Counted from the first letter of the stretch, positions 51,008 to 60,341 are shown. The stretch: 64,000 nucleotides of DNA from an archaeon GW2011_AR20 (GCA_000830315.1 CP010426.1:742717-806716); one strand, 5' to 3'. Translations and numbers: made by a program. The notes: generated by a model from the letters alone, not told the origin.

Positions 51008-51694
51008 ATGGAAATTGGAGAGATTAGGGGAAAATTAATACACTGCAACGGCATTGTAGAATGTGTAGAGCCTGATGAAGAGGGCTACAAGGAAGAAAAT
51101 GGAATTGATTTTGAATCATTCAAAAATATTTTCTTTAAAGATTATAATTTAACTTATATTCTGGAATTAGCGCTGGAATTTGGAATACATTTCCATATCG
51201 CAACACATACAATAAGAACAAATACGTGCAAAGAAAAGGCAAAGATTACAAGATTGCCTTTAGAACGGGTTATTAAGGGATTTTATGTCTGGGATAATAA
51301 AACAGAGAATGTCTATGGTTTGGTCATTCCAGGAGACAGAACATACGTTAAATCCAAGGTTGCAGAAGCTGTTGGTATTAATAATGATGAATCTGAAACA
51401 AGAATAGAAAAATCAGAATGGCTGCCCGAATACATAGAGTATGGGACAGTACACCCTTTTATAAACACCGAAAGTTTTTCCCCAAATGGCAAGCTTGAAT
51501 TAATATTATTTGACAGAAATTTCCTGAGAAAAAGGAATGAAGAAGGCGGATTAGATGATTTTTCTTTTACAACGCATCCGAGCACGGGCTATGATAATCA
51601 TCGTTTGTCAATACAAATAAATTATTATGATGCTTTCAAAATTTTAACAAGTAAATTTTCAGAAAGAAAAGTCAAAGGTGTTGATTTATTTTAA
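51008..51694 (+). CDS. YbaK/aminoacyl-tRNA deacylase-like protein
   Basis: A 228-aa protein whose middle resembles the YbaK/ProX editing fold: HFHIATHTIRTNTCKEKAKI, LPLERVIKGFYVWDNKT, VYGLVIPGDRTYVKSKVAEAVG, then GTVHPF...LELILFDRNFL. These correspond to the substrate-pocket strands and the VPGD..D loop of trans-editing deacylases that remove mischarged amino acids from tRNA. Divergent, so the exact activity is uncertain. Confidence 0.55.
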   Translation: MEIGEIRGKLIHCNGIVECVEPDEEGYKEENGIDFESFKNIFFKDYNLTYILELALEFGIHFHIATHTIRTNTCKEKAKITRLPLERVIKGFYVWDNKTENVYGLVIPGDRTYVKSKVAEAVGINNDESETRIEKSEWLPEYIEYGTVHPFINTESFSPNGKLELILFDRNFLRKRNEEGGLDDFSFTTHPSTGYDNHRLSIQINYYDAFKILTSKFSERKVKGVDLF

Positions 51695-51957
51695 AGATTG
51701 TATTTTAAACCCGCATGTTTAAGAAAGACCATTATATCTTCTTTCATCTTGTCAAATGAATTGTATCCAAAATCTTTTAATGGATAGGGAAAATCTGAAT
51801 GGTTATTTCCCAATGAACCGTTTCCCAGAATTACCATCTTGACGACCACATAATTATCGCCGAATAAAAATTCAAAAGAAACACCCTTGTTCTTCGCATT
51901 ATATCCTTGCAATAATCCATTTTCCTGCTTCAATAACGCTTCTTCCAGTTTATCCAT
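51691..51957 (-). CDS. Small hypothetical protein
   Basis: An 88-aa acidic protein ending DIMVFLKHAGLKYNL. No family recognised. Convergent with the YbaK-like gene (4-nt overlap). Confidence 0.55.
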   Translation of the reverse strand: MDKLEEALLKQENGLLQGYNAKNKGVSFEFLFGDNYVVVKMVILGNGSLGNNHSDFPYPLKDFGYNSFDKMKEDIMVFLKHAGLKYNL

Positions 51958-51989
51958 CTGAAAAATTTGGGATAATTAATTATTTAAAA

Positions 51990-53198
51990 CTAGTGTTTTA
52001 CATTTAAATAATAAGAATATTTTTTTGTTAAATACCTAAACATTAATGGGCTGATTAAAGTTATTATAAACGCCATTACAACAATTGATGAAAACATTAT
52101 GCCTGTGAATAATCCGACTTGCAATGCTAATTTTGCTATTACAACTTCCACATCTCCCCTTGAACTGATTCCAAATCCTACAATTAATCCTTCTTTAAAA
52201 GTGCCTTTGCTTAGCAAAACTCCCAGAATACTCCCCCCCAATGTTCCGAGTAATCCGACAGCAAGGAATATTAAGACTAAATTAAAATCAGCCACTAAAG
52301 AAAACAAATCTGTTCTTAATCCGGCGTCGACAAAAAATATCGGAACAAGAAAACCGTATGATATTAAATGAATGGAATTCGCCATCGAATGCTCCTCCCA
52401 CGGCTTTGGATGCTTTCCTGTAAGAAGTATCTGCCTTATGATCAAACCGGAAAAAATCGCACCTATTAATATTCCCAATCCAAACAAATCAGATAATACT
52501 GCAGTTATCAAGGCTATAATAATTGCAGCAGAGAATAAGCTTGTATTTGACATGGATTTTTCAAAGAAGCCGAGTATGTGCGGGAAAATCAAAAATCTTA
52601 GCAAAAATAGTACCACAATAAAAACTGCAATGTTCAATAATCTTGTTGAAATTCCCAAGTAAGCTGAAGATGTGTTTAAAATCGCTAAAATAACGCTGAC
52701 AAAGACCAGCTCAACCACATCATTTGTTGCGCCGCTTGTTATAATTAAACGTGCGATTTTTGTCTTGAATATCTTCAATTCCTCGAGTAAAGTTATGGCA
52801 ACAATCTGGGAAGTTGCTGCAAGTGTAATTCCGATAATTATGCTTGTAAGAATTTCAAATTTTAATACAAACCTTGATATTAAAAAACCCGCTATTAAAG
52901 GAAATAGGAAATTAAACAATGACACCAGGAAGGATTCTTTTATGTTAAGTTTGAATTCCTTCAAGTTAATGTTTAATCCGACAAAGAAGAATAAGAATAC
53001 TACAGCAATGTCTGCAAGAGAATTTAATAAAGTTAAAGATTCCTGGGTAAATATCTGCTGTTTTATTAAAGGAAGCCCGAGTATTAATCCGGCGAAAATA
53101 TGCCCCAGAACCCTCGGCACTTTTATTAATTTGCAGAATTCGCCGAACAAAAACGCCAAAACAAGGACAATGCCTATTGCAAATAGCTCACTTACCAT
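51990..53198 (-). CDS. Cation:proton antiporter (CPA2/Kef type)
   Basis: A 402-aa membrane protein with about 12 helices. LGHIFAGLILGLPL (about residue 30), TLAATSQIVAI, SGATNDVVELV (paired helix with the conserved Asp, about 155) and SSRGDVEVVIAKLAL (about 345) are CPA2 features. No C-terminal TrkA-N regulatory domain. Exchanges Na+ or K+ for protons. Confidence 0.9.
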   Translation of the reverse strand: MVSELFAIGIVLVLAFLFGEFCKLIKVPRVLGHIFAGLILGLPLIKQQIFTQESLTLLNSLADIAVVFLFFFVGLNINLKEFKLNIKESFLVSLFNFLFPLIAGFLISRFVLKFEILTSIIIGITLAATSQIVAITLLEELKIFKTKIARLIITSGATNDVVELVFVSVILAILNTSSAYLGISTRLLNIAVFIVVLFLLRFLIFPHILGFFEKSMSNTSLFSAAIIIALITAVLSDLFGLGILIGAIFSGLIIRQILLTGKHPKPWEEHSMANSIHLISYGFLVPIFFVDAGLRTDLFSLVADFNLVLIFLAVGLLGTLGGSILGVLLSKGTFKEGLIVGFGISSRGDVEVVIAKLALQVGLFTGIMFSSIVVMAFIITLISPLMFRYLTKKYSYYLNVKH

Positions 53199-53235
53199 AT
53201 TACCTCTTTTTAATATCTTAAGGAATCAGCAGTAT

Positions 53236-53601
53236 TTAAAATTTGTCTTTCTCTAATCTGTAAAGCGTAAGAATTCCAAGCTCGGGTACGTTAGCAGTAT
53301 AGATTTTTTTCTTTAATAACCTCTTGTAATGAGGCAGGTATAAATTTAGTTCAAGGCTTTCTGCATTTTGCAAAGAACCGTTTGGTTTTAATGAGTAATC
53401 AATGTTTCTGTTGTTTAAATTTGAAAAATTTAATACAAACAGAATTGCATGCTCTGATTCATTTGTATGCGATTTATTCAGCTTTCTATCATTAACTATT
53501 AATTTTCCTTCTAATTTACCCTTCCTTCCTAACTCTATAGTTTCCTCTATGGTTAAAGGAACCCAAATTTGTGAATTAATAGAAGATGCTTTTATTTTCA
53601 T
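53236..53601 (-). CDS. Hypothetical protein
   Basis: A 121-aa beta-rich protein (SQIWVPLTIEETIELGRKGKLEGKLIV...YTANVPELGILTLYRLEK). No recognised family; no signal peptide. Confidence 0.55.
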   Translation of the reverse strand: MKIKASSINSQIWVPLTIEETIELGRKGKLEGKLIVNDRKLNKSHTNESEHAILFVLNFSNLNNRNIDYSLKPNGSLQNAESLELNLYLPHYKRLLKKKIYTANVPELGILTLYRLEKDKF

Positions 53602-53636
53602 CAGGCTTGCTTCAAATTAACCATTTATAAAGTTTT

Positions 53637-53834
53637 CTAGAGTTTTTCTGTAACTTCTATTATCCTTTCAGCAGATTGTATCAGCTTATTTTTATACTCC
53701 TTTCTTTCTTTTTCATGCTCTTCTTTATACAATTCACCATTTCTAAGAAATCCGATCAGGAGTTTTCTGCTAACCTTTAAAAAATCTGCAATTTCATCAA
53801 ATCCTTTTAAGTCACTTTCCTTTAACAATGCCAT
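53637..53834 (-). CDS. Small HTH-like hypothetical protein
   Basis: A 65-aa protein; LKGFDEIADFLKVSRKLLIGFLRNGELYKEEHEKER looks like an HTH followed by a charged helix. Function unknown. Confidence 0.5.
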   Translation of the reverse strand: MALLKESDLKGFDEIADFLKVSRKLLIGFLRNGELYKEEHEKERKEYKNKLIQSAERIIEVTEKL

Positions 53835-53884
53835 CTTGCTACTAAATTAACCAAGTATTTAAAATTTGCCATAGTAATGAATTC

Positions 53885-54046
53885 ATGATAATTGAAGAGG
53901 GAACAAGTGCAATACTCGCGTTTTTCGCTTTAGTTTACTTACAGGACGTTGATAGATTCCCTTTTTTAATTAATGTCATAATATGCATTTTATTTTATAT
54001 TATTGCAGCAACCTTTTTCTTTTCAACGTTTAAAAACAATGATTAA
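53885..54046 (+). CDS. Small two-pass membrane protein
   Basis: A 53-aa peptide, MIIEEGTSAILAFFALVYLQ, then FLINVIICILFYIIAATFFF. Two hydrophobic helices and a TATA-like GTATTTAAAA about 30 nt upstream. Convergent with asnS (4-nt overlap). Function unknown. Confidence 0.5.
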   Translation: MIIEEGTSAILAFFALVYLQDVDRFPFLINVIICILFYIIAATFFFSTFKNND

Positions 54047-55335
54047 GGAGAATATCTTAACATTGTTCTCGGATATGGAATTGCATCCTTAATATTATCC
54101 AAACCGCAAATCCATGCTATTAATCTTTCGACACCCATTCCAAAACCACCATGTGGAATGCTCCCGTATTTTCTCGTATCTAAGTAAAACTTATAGTTAC
54201 CTGGATTTTCATTCTGCTCCCTCAATCTTGCAACAATTTTTTTAGGATCTGGTTCTCTTTCACTCCCGCCGATTAATTCACCATAGCCTTCCGGGCCAAT
54301 AAAGTCACAGCCAAAAACAACTTTTGGATTTTTTGGATCCTCTTTCATGTAAAAAGCCTTAACAGCCTTTGGATAATGGGTTACAATAACGGGGGTATCG
54401 TACAAGTTTGATAATTTATCTTCTTCAATTGTTCTCAAATCCTCTCCCCAGTTCACTTTCATTTTGCATTTATTATTTAAAATCTTTAACGCATCTGTGT
54501 AAGTAATCCTCGGGAATTTCTTTTTTACACTTGGCTCTAATTTATGTACATCCCTCTCTAAAATCTTTAATTCTTCCTTGTTATTTTTTAGCACTTCTTG
54601 TATAACATGTTTGATTAATGCTTCCCCATAATTTTGTATATCATTGAAGTTAGCCCATGCAACCTCCATTTCAGCATGCCAGTATTCTGTCAAATGCCTG
54701 GATGTCTTAGATTTTTCAGCCCTAAAACTTGGTGCAATGCAGTAAACTTTTTCCAACGCAAATATTGCAGGTTCTGCATATAACTGCCATGTTTGTGCCA
54801 GGAATAATTTCTTTCCAAAATAATCCAAGTTAAATAATGTGCTACCGCCTTCTGCCTGCGTGCTTTGTATTATTGGACTTTGAAATTCATAAAATCCTTC
54901 TTTTCTAAAGTAATCATGTATCGCCTTGAATATTGTCGAGCGTATTTTTAAAACAGAAGTCATTTTTCTAGATCTTAGCCATAAATGACGATTATCTAAT
55001 AATAATTCAGGGCTTTGGTCTTTTTTAATCGGGAAAACTTCTGCAAATTGTATTACATTTAATTTACTTACTTGAATTTCGTATCCTGTTGGGGCTCTCT
55101 TGTCTTCCTTAATATCCCCTTCAATTTCCAAAGAACTTTCAATTAATACCTTGTTTGAATCATCCCATTCCTTTTTTGATACCCTATCTTGTTTAATTAC
55201 AGCCTGGATAATATTGGTTGAATCTCTAATAACAAGGAACACCATATCTTTTTGTTTTCTTTCTCTGTAAACCCAGCCGTGAATGTTTACCTTACCCTTT
55301 CCTTTTTTAATTGCCTCTTCTATCGAAATAAACAT
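54043..55335 (-). CDS. asnS: Asparaginyl-tRNA synthetase
   Basis: A 430-aa class IIb synthetase: N-terminal OB fold (VNIHGWVYRERKQKDMVFLVIRD), motif 2 RAEKSKTSRHLTEYWHAEME (about residue 210), and motif 3 GFGMGVERLIAWICGL with the AsnS-specific tail YPRTMLRYSP. GGSERE near the active site also fits AsnS rather than AspS. The presence of both AsnS and AspS suggests direct Asn-tRNA charging. Confidence 0.95.
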   Translation of the reverse strand: MFISIEEAIKKGKGKVNIHGWVYRERKQKDMVFLVIRDSTNIIQAVIKQDRVSKKEWDDSNKVLIESSLEIEGDIKEDKRAPTGYEIQVSKLNVIQFAEVFPIKKDQSPELLLDNRHLWLRSRKMTSVLKIRSTIFKAIHDYFRKEGFYEFQSPIIQSTQAEGGSTLFNLDYFGKKLFLAQTWQLYAEPAIFALEKVYCIAPSFRAEKSKTSRHLTEYWHAEMEVAWANFNDIQNYGEALIKHVIQEVLKNNKEELKILERDVHKLEPSVKKKFPRITYTDALKILNNKCKMKVNWGEDLRTIEEDKLSNLYDTPVIVTHYPKAVKAFYMKEDPKNPKVVFGCDFIGPEGYGELIGGSEREPDPKKIVARLREQNENPGNYKFYLDTRKYGSIPHGGFGMGVERLIAWICGLDNIKDAIPYPRTMLRYSP

Positions 55336-55394
55336 AAACTTGAGTATTTATTATATTAAAAAGGTTTTTGGTTCTACAATTTACGAACTCTTTG

Positions 55395-55838
55395 TTATTT
55401 AACCATCATTTTTAATTTAGAGTATATCTTTTTTGTAAATTCTATCACTTTATTAGCATATTCTGCATCAAGTGACGTGCCATAGTACATTATTCCATTT
55501 CTAAAATATCTCATTTGATCTGCAAATTGCATATCTTTTTCATCAAAACCTAAAATTCTCATATATGCTATCTCGGCTTCATGTGCACCAAAACCAGAGG
55601 CGTTATAGCCGTCTAATAACATCTTTGCTCTTATAAGTTCCATCAATATATCATAACAACTCTTTACATAAGCATTTGCATTAACATCATTTAACTGGAG
55701 TTTTTTTATCATCTCTAGCAAATTGTTATAACTGTTTTCTGATTCTTTAATCAAAAACTCTGCCCTAGATTTATCTATACTCTGTTTTTTAACTATATTA
55801 TTTCTTATAAACTCATCAAATTTTTTAATTCCTTTCAT
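55395..55838 (-). CDS. HEPN-domain protein (toxin-type partner of an MNT)
   Basis: A 147-aa all-helical HEPN protein: LIKESENSYNNLLEMI, a long central helix, then YFRNGIMYYGTSLDAEYA. RNGIMYY is the position of the Rx4-6H motif, with Tyr in place of His, as in a subset of MNT-associated HEPN proteins. Coupled to the MNT gene upstream (4-nt overlap). In known pairs the MNT modifies the HEPN toxin. Confidence 0.8.
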   Translation of the reverse strand: MKGIKKFDEFIRNNIVKKQSIDKSRAEFLIKESENSYNNLLEMIKKLQLNDVNANAYVKSCYDILMELIRAKMLLDGYNASGFGAHEAEIAYMRILGFDEKDMQFADQMRYFRNGIMYYGTSLDAEYANKVIEFTKKIYSKLKMMVK

Positions 55839-56383
55839 AATTCAACACCACCAATAAGTATGATTCCATTGCATAAATTTTCTTTTAAATTCTTGTGAAT
55901 GCTTTTAAATGATTCATAGATATTTATATTTATTTCCCTTTCCAACTTTTTTTCATATATAGTTAAATCTATTTGCTTGTCTTTTCTTCCGATTACTGCA
56001 ATATCGATGTCCGAATTTATGATGTCTTCTCCTTTAGAATAGCTTCCAAATAAGATTATTGTTGCTCCTGCAAATTCTTTCTCAAGAAAATCTGCAAGTC
56101 CTGTTTCATATATCTGCCTCAAATTATCTACTCTTTTTAATTGCATTACCATGTGATGATCACTATTCAATTCTATTGACCATCTTTTTGTTTCTTTATC
56201 TTGTTTTATTTTGATTAGATTTTCTTTTTCTAATTCTGGTAATGCTTTCATTATTGCTGGTTGTGTTACCTCAAGAATTCTTGATATTTGCCTCTGGTTT
56301 AATGATATTCCTGTTTTTACATAAAGGAGCCTTAATATTTCTTGCTGGAGTTTTGTTAACTTTAGTTTATATATATTTACCAT
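55835..56383 (-). CDS. wHTH-MNT minimal nucleotidyltransferase (antitoxin-type)
   Basis: A 182-aa protein: N-terminal wHTH (LNQRQISRILEVTQPAIMKALPEL, about 25-50) fused to an MNT domain with ATIILFGSYSKGEDIINSDIDIAVIG (GSx10DxD, about 108-132). The fused HTH suggests it also regulates its own operon. Pairs with the HEPN gene at 55395. Confidence 0.85.
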   Translation of the reverse strand: MVNIYKLKLTKLQQEILRLLYVKTGISLNQRQISRILEVTQPAIMKALPELEKENLIKIKQDKETKRWSIELNSDHHMVMQLKRVDNLRQIYETGLADFLEKEFAGATIILFGSYSKGEDIINSDIDIAVIGRKDKQIDLTIYEKKLEREININIYESFKSIHKNLKENLCNGIILIGGVEL

Positions 56384-56459
56384 AGTTAATAGGTATTTAC
56401 TTTAGTTTATAAACCTTTCGCTTAGTAACATTTATTAATTTTTCCTGGATTTTGGTATT

Positions 56460-57140
56460 ATGAAAATAATGGATATTCCTTTCTATAATCGTCCAGGCTT
56501 TAAATTAACTAGAAATGGGGTTCAATCTTTAGATGACGCTGAATTATTAAGCATTATTTTTGGTGTTGGCAGTAAAGATGAAAATGCGATTGAATTAAGC
56601 AATAGATTACTTAAAAAATATAATCTTAATAAACTTGAGAACTTATCTGTTAAGGAATTGGCTAAGGAATGTAAATGGGATTTTAATAAAGCTTTACAGT
56701 TATTAAGTTTAGTTGAAATATGTAAAAGGTATAATAAGTTAGTTAATAATGGCTTTAGTACTATTATTAAATCCAGTAAAGATGTTTATAATTTGTTTTT
56801 TAATGAATTAAGCAGTTTAAAAAAAGAGAAGGTTATTGGATTGTATTTAGATACTAAAAATAAGATAATTAAGAAAGAAGTTCTTGGAATTGGAATATTA
56901 GATTCTAGTTTAATTCATCCTAGAGAATTATTTAGAGAAGCTATTAAGGAAAGTGCTAAAAGTGTTATTTTAGTTCATAATCATCCTTCTGGGGATGCTA
57001 ATCCTTCTGAAGATGATATTAATTTAACTAAGAATTTGATTGAAGCAAGTAATTTAATGGGAATTAATTTTTTAGATCATGTTGTAATTGGAAAGAATTG
57101 TTTTTATTCGTTTAAAGATGATAGGATAGTTAGAGTTTAG
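56460..57140 (+). CDS. radC: RadC-family JAB-domain protein
   Basis: A 226-aa protein: N-terminal helix-hairpin-helix region (LDDAELLSIIFGVGSKDENAIELSNRLL) and C-terminal JAB/MPN metalloprotease-like domain with VHNHPSGDANPSEDDI (HxHPSG...D metal site, about residue 171) and LDHVVIG. Common in bacteria and mobile elements, less so in archaea; true function is disputed. Divergent from the MNT-HEPN pair. Confidence 0.9.
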   Translation: MKIMDIPFYNRPGFKLTRNGVQSLDDAELLSIIFGVGSKDENAIELSNRLLKKYNLNKLENLSVKELAKECKWDFNKALQLLSLVEICKRYNKLVNNGFSTIIKSSKDVYNLFFNELSSLKKEKVIGLYLDTKNKIIKKEVLGIGILDSSLIHPRELFREAIKESAKSVILVHNHPSGDANPSEDDINLTKNLIEASNLMGINFLDHVVIGKNCFYSFKDDRIVRV

Positions 57141-57763
57141 TTCGAACTTGAATTAATTATTTGAGAAATTTTTGAACTTTCTGTTACTAAAAATGTTCTG
57201 ATAGCCCAATGAGCATCACTTAAGATTATAGAAACACACTCGCCACATTTTAGAGCTAATCTATTAAGTCCCGAAATTTTATAAACATAACCTACTGTTT
57301 TGTAACTAGCGACATAAAATGTTCCGACAATTATGGTTGTTGTTTCAAACGCAAATTTGCCAGAAGCCGCATAAAAATTCTTTAAATTTTGTTCATTTTT
57401 ATTAAATGTAAAGGCTCTAGAAATATAAATTAAATTATTGTAACTTCCAACCAAAGGACCATATTCTGTTGTGTATTTAGCTAATTTTTCAAAAGATTCT
57501 TGGGATTTTTCAAAATAAGGGATATTAAATATTTCACTGTTCTCATTTAATATCCTAATCATATTATTCATATTTTCTGCAAATTGCTTATATTTTTCAA
57601 AATTATCTATTGTAGATAATTCTATAATTGGCAATTCTGCGATAGTATTGGGCAAAGTTTCGTTAGTAAATTCATTTACAGCATTAGTAGTAGAATTATT
57701 GTTTGGAGTACATCCACTAATAAAAATTAATATTATAAAAATTGAAAAAATATTTTTATTCAT
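57137..57763 (-). CDS. Predicted lipoprotein
   Basis: A 208-aa protein with lipobox ILIFISGC (Cys at residue 18), Thr/Asn-rich linker, then a helical domain with two nearby cysteines (CGECVSIIL). No family recognised. Lies between RadC and an HsdM remnant. Confidence 0.65.
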   Translation of the reverse strand: MNKNIFSIFIILIFISGCTPNNNSTTNAVNEFTNETLPNTIAELPIIELSTIDNFEKYKQFAENMNNMIRILNENSEIFNIPYFEKSQESFEKLAKYTTEYGPLVGSYNNLIYISRAFTFNKNEQNLKNFYAASGKFAFETTTIIVGTFYVASYKTVGYVYKISGLNRLALKCGECVSIILSDAHWAIRTFLVTESSKISQIINSSSN

Positions 57764-57764
57764 T

Positions 57765-57957
57765 TTACTTGTTATTTAAATCCTCGCTTATTTCTTTTAA
57801 TTGTTCGAGAGCATCTTCCAAGTCTTCAACGAGTTCATTTGCAATAACATCTGGATCGGGTAGTTTGTCTAAATCTTCTAAACTTTCATCTTTTAACCAG
57901 AATATATCGAGATTTGTTTTATCTCTCTTTAAGATATCATCATAATTAAAACATTTA
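57765..57957 (-). pseudogene. C-terminal remnant of a type I restriction-modification methyltransferase (HsdM)
   Basis: Reverse-strand frame reads DDILKRDKTNLDIFWLKDES followed by LEDLDKLPDPDVIANELVEDLEDALEQLKEI to a stop at 57765. This is the characteristic tail of HsdM/N-6 DNA methylases. No start codon and no catalytic NPPY region; the upstream sequence is an unrelated HEPN gene that reads into it and stops at 57929. The remainder of the R-M system is gone. Confidence 0.8.
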
Positions 57958-58423
57958 AATTTTTCAGTTTTTCTCTTATAATATCTATTTCATTTTCTTT
58001 TATCCTTGATAAAATTAATTTAGTTTTGACAAAAAAATCTTTTGAATATAATTTAACCTCGCTTATTGAAGTATCATCAACAGGTCTATCTGCATAATAC
58101 TGTAAATCACTTCTATTGCCAAATGCTTCATTTATCATTTCCATATCTTTTTGATTATAGAATTCATTTAAATATTGTTTCATGAACTCCAAAGAACAAG
58201 AATGAATCTCGCATTTTACACCAATTCTTAACATTAAAGAGTAGAGCGAATAATAAAAGATATAATAACTGGTTGTTGCAATCCATATTTTGCTGTCTTT
58301 TATATTGTTTAAAACTTTAATAGAATCTTCAGCCATATTAAAATAGGAATTAGACATATTAATGTTTGGCTCAATAATCTTAATTCCATTTTTATTTTTT
58401 AGGCACCATTCAACTGTAACCAT
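57929..58423 (-). CDS. HEPN-domain protein (second MNT-HEPN pair)
   Basis: A 164-aa all-helical protein: IATTSYYIFYYSLYSLMLRIG, then GNRSDLQYYADRPV, the RxxxxYY variant of the HEPN motif. The last residues (about VLIMMIS) are encoded by the junction with the HsdM fragment, so its C-terminus may be altered. Overlaps its partner MNT gene by 14 nt. Confidence 0.8.
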   Translation of the reverse strand: MVTVEWCLKNKNGIKIIEPNINMSNSYFNMAEDSIKVLNNIKDSKIWIATTSYYIFYYSLYSLMLRIGVKCEIHSCSLEFMKQYLNEFYNQKDMEMINEAFGNRSDLQYYADRPVDDTSISEVKLYSKDFFVKTKLILSRIKENEIDIIREKLKNLNVLIMMIS

Positions 58424-58991
58424 AATAATCTCTCCAGATTAGATTAACGAATTTTTCAGTGTTAAATAAAACAATATGATCTTCAATTATTTCTTTAATT
58501 AAATTATTCTTTTTCTTTAAAAGATTTAAAAACTCATTTTCTTTAAAATATTTTATGCTGACATTAACATCAAAAAATTTGCCTTTTTCTTCATAATCAT
58601 TTTTGGTTTTACTGCCCACAATAAAAACATCCAAATCAGAAAATTTTGTTTGTGTTTCCTTGGCATAACTTCCAAAAATTCCAACGATTCTTGAATCTTC
58701 CTTGAATATACTGGCTAATTTTATATATTTAGATAAAAACTCTGTTTTTTTTATTAATTCTATCATTATTAAAATATCTTTTATGCTCTGGTATGAAAGA
58801 TTTAAAGAATAAAATTTCATTTTTCCCATAACTTTGGATTTTAAGATAGACAAATTCTCTAAATCTTGCAAAACCAACGCTATATTTTTTTGGCTTAAAT
58901 TTGTTTTATTTATGAGTTGCCTTCCATAAATCTCCCTATTATAATTTCCTGTAAATTTCTCTAAAATCTGAAAATACTTATTGTGTAGCAT
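58410..58991 (-). CDS. wHTH-nucleotidyltransferase (second MNT-HEPN pair)
   Basis: A 193-aa protein: N-terminal wHTH (INKTNLSQKNIALVLQDLENLSIL) and MNT domain with IVGIFGSYAKETQTKFSDLDVFIVG (GSx10DxD, about 103-126). Same architecture as 55835-56383 but diverged. A palindrome directly upstream suggests autorepression. Confidence 0.82.
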   Translation of the reverse strand: MLHNKYFQILEKFTGNYNREIYGRQLINKTNLSQKNIALVLQDLENLSILKSKVMGKMKFYSLNLSYQSIKDILIMIELIKKTEFLSKYIKLASIFKEDSRIVGIFGSYAKETQTKFSDLDVFIVGSKTKNDYEEKGKFFDVNVSIKYFKENEFLNLLKKKNNLIKEIIEDHIVLFNTEKFVNLIWRDYYGYS

Positions 58992-59009
58992 TTTACATAT
59001 ATGTGTAAA
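58992..59009. promoter_or_regulatory. Palindromic operator-like site of the second MNT-HEPN operon
   Basis: TTTACATATATGTGTAAA is an imperfect palindrome immediately upstream of the start at 58991, and a further half-site TTTACATAT lies at 59012-59020, next to a TATA-like TTTAAATA. Binding by the wHTH domain would block transcription. Confidence 0.5.
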
Positions 59010-59069
59010 TTTTTACATATTTAAATCTTTTGATTTTCTATTAATTTAATGGGAGTATCTTAACATTTT

Positions 59070-60341
59070 TTAAGGAGCAATCCTATCTCTATCTCTAGGA
59101 TATAAAACAGCTTCTCTAATATTATCTAATTTTAACAAACTCATTGTAAATCTTTCTAAACCGATGGACCAGCCAGAATGGATCGGTGAACCAAATTTAA
59201 ACGAATTAACATAAAACTCAAAATTTTTAGGATTAAGTCCTTTATCTTTTAAATTCTTAACAAGTATTTCAGGAATATGTACACGTTGTCCTCCTGAACT
59301 AATTTCAATTCCATTATATAAAGCATCAAACCCTTTACTTAATTTTTTATCTTTAGGAAGAATATAAAAAGGTTTTAAAGAAATCGGCCACGAATGAGTA
59401 AATATTATTGTATCCGGAAACATATTGCATAATTTCCTTTCATCTTCTGGACTAAAATCATCTCCATTCTTCAATTTACATAATTTCACAGCTTCATCAT
59501 AACTAAGATACTTAGATTTAGGAACTCTCAATTTCAAATTTAATACATTAAGTTCTTTACTACAATTCTTAATGACATTAGAAACAATAAAAGAAACACA
59601 TTCCTCCAAATACTTCATTGCAGAAAAATCATCTGCAAAGGCAACTTCAATATCCATTTGTCTTGATTCATTTAAATGCCTTGTTGTATTATGTTTTTCA
59701 GCCCTCCAGACAGGAGCAATAGTAAATACTTTCTCAAGAGAAATAGTTGCCAACTGCTTATATAACTGAGGACTCTGAGCAAGATAAGCTTTTTTCTCAA
59801 AATAATCCACAGAAAACAACGAAGTTCCTCCTTCAGAAGCACTTGCTATTATGCTGGGGGTTTGTATTTCAATGAAATTATTTTTTCTGAAGAAGTCTCT
59901 AAAACTACCGGCAATTTCAGACTGAATCTTAAATATTGCCTGAATCCTTTTCTTTCTTAAATCTAAACTTCTATTATCTAATCTAACGCTTAAATCAGTC
60001 ATAATATTCTTATCTTTTTCAAAAACCTGCATTGGCAAATTCTCTGCTTTATGCAATAATTCTAAGCTATCAACAAGAACTTCCATGTCATTTACGCTTA
60101 ATTCTTCAGAAGTCAACTTAGCATCTTTCACCTTGCCTTTAACAGAAATAACGCTTTCCAAAGTTAATTTTTCATTAAAACCTTTACTATCTTGTTTTAA
60201 AACGCACTGCACTATCCCTGTTATATCCCTTAACAGGATAAATCTTGCTTTTGGTAACTCCCTTATATCATGAACCCAGCCCTGTAAAAAAACTTCCTTA
60301 TTTTTTTTAATATCATTTACATAAGTTCTCTCAATCACCAT
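59070..60341 (-). CDS. aspS: Aspartyl-tRNA synthetase
   Basis: A 423-aa class IIb synthetase: OB fold (EVFLQGWVHDIRELPKARFILLRD), motif 2 RAEKHNTTRHLNESRQMDIE (about 215), GIEISSGGQRVH (about 342) and motif 3 GWSIGLERFTMSLLKL followed by YPRDRDRIAP. Archaeal-type length without bacterial insertion. Overlaps a 50-aa gene upstream by 7 nt. Confidence 0.95.
   Translation of the reverse strand: MVIERTYVNDIKKNKEVFLQGWVHDIRELPKARFILLRDITGIVQCVLKQDSKGFNEKLTLESVISVKGKVKDAKLTSEELSVNDMEVLVDSLELLHKAENLPMQVFEKDKNIMTDLSVRLDNRSLDLRKKRIQAIFKIQSEIAGSFRDFFRKNNFIEIQTPSIIASASEGGTSLFSVDYFEKKAYLAQSPQLYKQLATISLEKVFTIAPVWRAEKHNTTRHLNESRQMDIEVAFADDFSAMKYLEECVSFIVSNVIKNCSKELNVLNLKLRVPKSKYLSYDEAVKLCKLKNGDDFSPEDERKLCNMFPDTIIFTHSWPISLKPFYILPKDKKLSKGFDALYNGIEISSGGQRVHIPEILVKNLKDKGLNPKNFEFYVNSFKFGSPIHSGWSIGLERFTMSLLKLDNIREAVLYPRDRDRIAP

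Noticed and set aside
52099..53256. Plus-strand ORFs inside the antiporter
   Set aside because: Antisense shadows; the antiporter reading has consistent membrane topology and family motifs.
57742..57945. Plus-strand 67-aa Ser/Phe-rich ORF
   Set aside because: Antisense of the HsdM C-terminal remnant.
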